A stretch of DNA of 64,000 nt, taken from the NCBI GenBank assembly GCA_015698305.1, contig CP048620.1:2688001-2752000 (forward strand). Reading direction: 5' to 3'. Positions 61,695 through 64,000 of the stretch are shown here, piece by piece (the stretch's first letter is position 1; each line of letters opens with the position of its first letter). The position numbers were made by a program, and so were the translations under genes. The notes beneath the pieces were generated by a model. It was not told the DNA's origin and made no database searches. It worked only from the letters and a program-made list of their open reading frames with translations. This DNA comes from Candidatus Nitrohelix vancouverensis (GTDB lineage Bacteria; Nitrospinota; Nitrospinia; Nitrospinales; VA-1).

Positions 61695-62681
61695 ATGAAT
61701 TCAGGTAAAAAAGAAATACCCGTCACCCTGCTCACAGGTTTTCTCGGCGCGGGAAAAACCACGCTCCTCAATCGCATCCTCAAAGAGAATCACGGCAAAC
61801 GCATCGCGGTTATCGAAAACGAATTCGGCGACGTGAACATCGACCGCAATCTAGTCATCGGCGAAGAAGAGGATATTTTTGAAATGAGCAACGGTTGCAT
61901 CTGTTGCTCGGTCAAGGGAGATTTCCTGAAGACTCTGAACAATCTCATCGGCTCGGGCAAGAGCTTCGATCATATTATTATCGAAAGCTCCGGGCTGGCC
62001 TCCGCCGGGCCTATCGTACAGGCCTTCCTGATCGAGGACGAACTGGACCATGCCTTGCAACTGGACGGCATCGTCGCCATGATCGATTCTCCAAACATCG
62101 CCCATCAGCTGGAAGAGTTCGAAGTTGCCGGGGAACAGGTCGCCTTCGCTCATCGCATTCTGTTGAACAAGATTGACCTGACCGATGCAGAGACCATTCA
62201 GAGCGCTCGAAAACTGTTGCAGGAGATCAACCCCGACGCCGTTTATCATGAAACCCGGGACGCCGTCGCAGACATCGACTTCATTCTGAATATCGGCGGA
62301 TTCCGTCTCAAATCAGACGACCGCTGGAACGAGTCATCGAGCATTCCCCATCAGCACGGCGAGGAAGCGCATTCGCACAGTCACGACGCAGACATCAATT
62401 CAGTATCCCTTCAGCTAACCGGTTTCCTCAAACCCTCAAAACTCAATGAATGGCTCCAACTGGCCTTGATCAATGATGGATTGCAAATCATTCGCGCCAA
62501 GGGAATTCTCAACGTCGAGGGTCAGGACAAGCGGGTCATTTTCCAAAGTGTCTACATGGCCTTTGATGAACTGGAGGGAAGGCCCTGGGAAGACGAGGAA
62601 CGGCTCAACCACATGGTTTTTATCGGTAAGAATCTCGACAAGCAAATCATCGAAGCGGGCGTTCGTGGCTGTATTGAGTGA
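61695..62681 (+). CDS. CobW/COG0523-family metallochaperone GTPase
   Basis: A 328-residue G3E GTPase. Motifs: P-loop GFLGAGKTTLLNRIL, NEFGDVNIDRNLV, the metal-binding C-x-C-C (GCICCSV, residues ~72-76), ESSGLASAGPIV, the base-recognition LNKIDLTDA and the C-terminal CobW domain (FLKPSKLNEWLQLAL...RVIFQSVYMAFDELEGRPW...NHMVFIGKNLD). A histidine-rich loop (HQHGEEAHSHSHDAD) adds a likely zinc-binding stretch. Members deliver Zn2+ or Co2+ to client enzymes; the client here is unknown. Confidence 0.94.
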   Translation: MNSGKKEIPVTLLTGFLGAGKTTLLNRILKENHGKRIAVIENEFGDVNIDRNLVIGEEEDIFEMSNGCICCSVKGDFLKTLNNLIGSGKSFDHIIIESSGLASAGPIVQAFLIEDELDHALQLDGIVAMIDSPNIAHQLEEFEVAGEQVAFAHRILLNKIDLTDAETIQSARKLLQEINPDAVYHETRDAVADIDFILNIGGFRLKSDDRWNESSSIPHQHGEEAHSHSHDADINSVSLQLTGFLKPSKLNEWLQLALINDGLQIIRAKGILNVEGQDKRVIFQSVYMAFDELEGRPWEDEERLNHMVFIGKNLDKQIIEAGVRGCIE

Positions 62682-62685
62682 GGCC

Positions 62686-63456
62686 TCAACGTTTCAAAAT
62701 ACTTTGCGAAAAATAACTCTCTGGGATTTCGATATCAAACTCTACTTCGTCAAAAACATAAGTGGTTTCGGTATTTTCCTTGAGAAGGTCTTTAAAAATC
62801 ATCTTGCGTGGGAACTGCCGCGTCCCCGTTAAAAAATAATCTTTAAATTCCACCTGCTTCAACAGCTTGCCGCTTTTGGCGTACAGGTATTGCAAAATGA
62901 CGATGCCTTTGCCCGGATCCACCCACAGTCTGCGGGTGTGGTAAGTGGTTCCTTCTTCTCTTGAGGTCAGCAATAAAACCGCGCAGTCGACACCGTCCCG
63001 TACTTCCATCTTCTCCAGCACGGCGTCGTAGGAATGGCTGAGCTTTTTATCCTCCATCATATCTTCATAGGAGAGATCGCTCCCCATCATGGACTGTCGT
63101 AGCATATGCCCCGCGATGAGAATTTTTCGATCCGCGCGCGGCGTGTACATCCACAACTTGTCGCCGACCTTCAACATTTTTGTGCCCTTCTCGCGCGCGG
63201 GCGCCGTGTAATTGCTGTAGGAACGCTCCACCCCCTCCATCCAGTTGTCCACCTCCAGCGTGCGAACCTTGCGACCGTTATCCACGATCAGGCGACCATG
63301 AATGAATTTTGTGGTCGCCCATATATTATCGTCCACCCGTTGCAAGAGACGGTTGGCGTCGATATCCGCGGGAAAACCCCAGGCCAAAGAATGCGGCAGT
63401 CCCGGCGCCAGAAAAAATATCCACAACACTAATGAGAAACCAAATTTCATTTTCAT
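62686..63456 (-). CDS. LolA-like outer-membrane lipoprotein-sorting protein
   Basis: A 256-residue exported protein with a signal peptide (KFGFSLVLWIFFLAPGLPHSLAWG). The mature domain has the signature of the 'outer membrane lipoprotein-sorting' group: RVDDNIWATTKFIHGRLIVDNG, MLKVGDKLWMYTPRADRKILIAGHMLRQSMMGSDLSYEDMM, and the C-terminal strands FKDYFLTGTRQFPRKMIFKD and ESYFSQSILKR. It has the LolA half-barrel fold used for hydrophobic cargo. Its ATG overlaps the stop of the upstream FtsX-type permease gene by four bases, so the two proteins act together in lipid or lipoprotein export. Confidence 0.9.
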   Translation of the reverse strand: MKMKFGFSLVLWIFFLAPGLPHSLAWGFPADIDANRLLQRVDDNIWATTKFIHGRLIVDNGRKVRTLEVDNWMEGVERSYSNYTAPAREKGTKMLKVGDKLWMYTPRADRKILIAGHMLRQSMMGSDLSYEDMMEDKKLSHSYDAVLEKMEVRDGVDCAVLLLTSREEGTTYHTRRLWVDPGKGIVILQYLYAKSGKLLKQVEFKDYFLTGTRQFPRKMIFKDLLKENTETTYVFDEVEFDIEIPESYFSQSILKR

Positions 63457-64000
63457 CCAAACTCCAGTTCGCGAAACAGGTTCGCTTCGGAACGTTTATA
63501 AATGACAAGAGACGCGATCCACGCTCCCGCAACGCCCGCCAGAACTCCCGGTATCATCCCGAAGATCACGCCTTCCGAACTCAAGCGGGCGCGCACCACG
63601 TCGCTGATCATCAAACCGGTTTGCGCCATATTGTCGCCCATATCGATGCCGACCTCTTGCATATAATAGGTGAATCCCGCTCCGATGACCCCTCCAGCGG
63701 CAGCGCCCAGAACGCCAATCACCAATGCTTCTGCAAGGAGCGTAGCGATCAAACCGGCGTGAGACTCGCCGAGCGCCAGACGCAGTCCCATCTCTCCGTA
63801 ACGATGGATAATATTGATGATGCCCGCGTTCCACAACACCAATACCATGAGAAAAACAAACACGCCGATAATCACCCCGCGAACGACCTTGAACTTATTG
63901 TAAATCTCGCCCAGACCGCGTTGGTCCAGTGCGGAAAGAAACAGGGGGGAATCGCCGGAAGCCCAGGATTCGGGCTTTGCCCAGTCGACCGCCTGCTCCG
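63453..64000 (-). CDS. FtsX/MacB/LolE-type ABC permease, C-terminal part (runs off the right edge)
   Basis: The frame is open to base 64000, so the N-terminal portion lies outside the window; the last ~182 codons are visible. They begin with a periplasmic stretch (PESWASGDSPLFLSALDQRGLGEIYN) and contain three membrane helices: VVRGVIIGVFVFLMVLVLWNAG, ATLLAEALVIGVLGAAAGGVIGAG and GMIPGVLAGVAGAWIASLVIY. The segment IIHRYGEMGLRLALGESHAGLIATLLAEAL between the first two is the cytoplasmic coupling helix of FtsX-type permeases. These work with an ATPase to extract lipids or lipoproteins, here presumably for the LolA-like protein encoded next. Confidence 0.9.
   Translation of the reverse strand, partial: EQAVDWAKPESWASGDSPLFLSALDQRGLGEIYNKFKVVRGVIIGVFVFLMVLVLWNAGIINIIHRYGEMGLRLALGESHAGLIATLLAEALVIGVLGAAAGGVIGAGFTYYMQEVGIDMGDNMAQTGLMISDVVRARLSSEGVIFGMIPGVLAGVAGAWIASLVIYKRSEANLFRELEFG

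Overview
The window comes from a Gram-negative bacterium. Evidence includes a LolA-like lipoprotein-sorting protein next to an FtsX-type permease, lipoprotein signal peptides, periplasmic c-type cytochromes, and the ribosomal/replication order rpsF-ssb-rpsR-(DUF2232 gene)-rplI-dnaB. The style (many CheB/CheR and HD-GYP regulators, a sigma-54 regulator, c-type cytochromes, intermediate GC) would fit a deltaproteobacterium-like or Nitrospinota-like lineage. That is an inference; no 16S gene is present.

Region 1 (1-22.4 kb) is mostly core genome: the 3' part of selO, thiL, two adjacent CNNM/CBS (CorC-like) membrane proteins, a DnaJ-like co-chaperone, a Dabb protein, a DksA-type protein with a long histone-H1-like tail, secA, an M23 peptidase, the rpsF-to-dnaB operon ending in a TPR gene, an FG-GAP repeat lipoprotein, a cytosine-C5 methyltransferase fused to a Vsr nick endonuclease, an oligopeptide-binding protein, a ferredoxin, and the initiator tRNA.

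Region 2 (about 22.4-50.7 kb) is accessory and visibly more AT-rich. It begins right after the initiator tRNA and ends at a truncated tRNA-Glu. It holds a di-heme peroxidase gene with one in-frame stop, an IS3-type transposase remnant, and some 17 two-component genes. Most of these form one long minus-strand run with short overlaps (43.5 down to about 29.9 kb): CHASE/PAS kinase, receiver, PAS protein, kinase with 21-residue repeats, two receivers, a CheB-CheR-PAS-kinase fusion, a receiver, a REC-kinase and a REC-HD-GYP. Two more HD-GYP proteins flank it; one has lost metal-ligand residues. A NarX/NarL-like pair and several partial gene duplications complete the island. No chemoreceptor, CheA, CheW or GGDEF gene is visible in the window.

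Region 3 (50.7-64 kb) returns to higher GC: a CDF transporter, an ankyrin protein, then a redox/regulatory locus. That locus has an NtrC-type regulator, a palindromic candidate activator site, a clear sigma-54 promoter, and a three-gene unit (66-residue protein, secreted cupredoxin-like protein, cytochrome c). It faces a convergent pair of sensor kinases across a 165-bp tandem repeat array. The window ends with an M48 lipoprotein peptidase, a CobW-type GTPase, a LolA-like protein and the C-terminal part of an FtsX-type permease.
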